Notes under the pieces: generated by a model
Databases searched by the model: none
What the model saw: the letters and a program-made list of their open reading frames with translations, nothing else
Told to the model about the DNA's origin: nothing
From: Cutaneotrichosporon cavernicola
Taxonomy: Eukaryota; Basidiomycota; Tremellomycetes; Trichosporonales; Trichosporonaceae
Reading direction: 5' to 3'
Length of the DNA stretch: 64,000 nucleotides
NCBI RefSeq assembly: GCF_030864355.1
Contig: NC_083398.1
Coordinates: forward strand, 806,001 to 870,000
Program-made: the position numbers and the translations under genes
Shown here: one piece after another, positions 63,118 through 64,000 of the stretch
Numbering within the stretch: position 1 is the first letter of the stretch
Layout of the letters: the number at the start of each line of letters is the position of its first letter

Positions 63118-64000
63118 ATGGCATCGGCATCATTGCTGGGCGGCGCAATCGAGGCAGACGACGACTCGCCGACACCGACTGCGACTTCCTTCCCCCGCGG
63201 CAATATTGGGGACGCCCCAAACACCGGCCCGCGGCGAAGTGAGCCTGTTGTCCTCGTCCCTGGCACCGCCGCGCAGGCAGAGGCTGGCATCGTGCGGTCT
63301 GGATTTAGGAGAAGCTAATACCAGGCGGGAATTCTCAAAGCAAGCTCGCATCCTGCAGCGCTTTTCACGCTGTACCTCTTCCGCTCGGCCGCAATTGCGG
63401 TGTACGTGCTCTGCGGGCTGTGTAAGTCACCTCAAGGTCGAGAAGCGATTCTGGCGAGCTGGCTCATCGCCTCCAATCTCTTCAACCGACCGCCTGGTTC
63501 TCTTTTCTAGCACTTCTAACCCCAGTCACGGACAACTACGTGCTTTCCATTACAGTCGTCGTCGTGCTCCTCTCCCTCGACTTCTGGAACACAAGGAATG
63601 TTGCGGGCCGTACCCTCGTCGGACTGCGGTACTGGAACGAGGTCGATGACGAGGGCGAGAGCGCGTGGGTGTTTGAGAGCCGCGACCCCAGCCAGCCTGC
63701 CAACCCCATCGACGCAAAGTGAGTTACTGTGCGAGACGCTGGCCATTCGCTTACAGCAGGATGTTCTGGATCGCCCTGTACGCGTATCCTCTCGGCTGGA
63801 TTGCGCTGCTCATCGTCTCCATCCTCAAGTTTAACATTTCGTGCGTTATCTGTCGTGGTCACCTTTCTCTCTATTTTCTCCCCCTTTCCCATGTTCTTCA
63901 CCATCTCTGACATCAGCTTCCTCCCCATTGTGCTCCTGGCACTCGTGTTCAACCTCTCCAACGTTGTCGGGTTCTCGTATGCGGACCGTGATGCGCAGAA
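63118..64000 (+). CDS. TVP23: Golgi membrane protein TVP23 (FAM18), 3' end outside the window
   Basis: Late-Golgi/TGN membrane protein. Visible exons: 63118-63291, 63325-63421, 63526-63718, 63760-63840 and 63917 to the window edge. The first intron is 33 nt with a GCTAATA branch-point-like sequence, a multiple of three. Family motifs are [98 protein letters not shown] and [11 protein letters not shown]. Four hydrophobic segments are expected. The final residues are missing because the window ends. Confidence 0.95.

Noticed and set aside
1..64000. CRISPR arrays, operons, Shine-Dalgarno sites, prophage
   Set aside because: The sequence is eukaryotic nuclear DNA. No regularly spaced repeats of CRISPR type were seen.

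Overview
The window is nuclear DNA of a basidiomycete fungus. Split genes with GT-AG introns (most only 33-50 nt), GC-rich coding sequence, a tRNA gene with an intron, and the gene content (kexin, Clr4-type SET methyltransferase, SIZ/PIAS SUMO ligase, TVP23, ILV6, fungal-style GH79 and GH9 enzymes) all fit. I infer a yeast-like Tremellomycete, probably Trichosporonales. That placement rests on general resemblance, not on a search.

Layout. 0-5 kb: the 3' end of a low-complexity gene, a proline-rich orphan gene, an intron-containing tRNA-Thr(AGU), and a small DUF3224 gene. 5-15.4 kb: histone H3K9 methyltransferase (clr4 type), RNase P/MRP subunit Rpr2/Rpp21, kexin Kex2, and splicing factor SNW1/Prp45. 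15.4-20.9 kb: a long region without genes, part of which looks like the spliced leader of a C2H2 zinc-finger regulator (20.9-22.9 kb). 24.6-29.2 kb: a many-exon protein of a poorly known family, a membrane-anchored GH9 glucanase, and a second copy of the tRNA. 29.7-39.5 kb: Ubp3/USP10-type deubiquitinase, fibrillarin Nop1, a second DUF3224 gene, a short-chain dehydrogenase, and a 1-Cys peroxiredoxin. 40.7-46.4 kb: a CCCH zinc-finger protein, a decayed GH127 gene, and the ADP/ATP carrier. 46.5-49.6 kb is gene-poor. 49.6-64 kb: SUMO E3 ligase, an iron-sulfur-type L-serine dehydratase, a GH79 glycosidase, acetolactate synthase regulatory subunit Ilv6, a TFIIIC small subunit, a citrate carrier, and the start of TVP23 (runs off the end).

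No operon, phage, CRISPR or intact transposon was seen. The genes are mostly unlinked housekeeping functions: chromatin and SUMO, RNA processing, mitochondrial transport and amino-acid metabolism, secretory-pathway processing and wall/polysaccharide hydrolysis. For most genes the exon boundaries were worked out by hand. In the genes where a summed exon length is quoted, it is an exact multiple of three.

The most unusual points are: an apparent 3-nt micro-exon supplying the conserved Asn of the Clr4 SET domain; a 9-nt direct repeat spanning the anticodon and intron of both tRNA-Thr copies; a decayed GH127 gene; a spliced 42-codon uORF ahead of the zinc-finger regulator; and the prevalence of introns of about 33-36 nt, some of them multiples of three.
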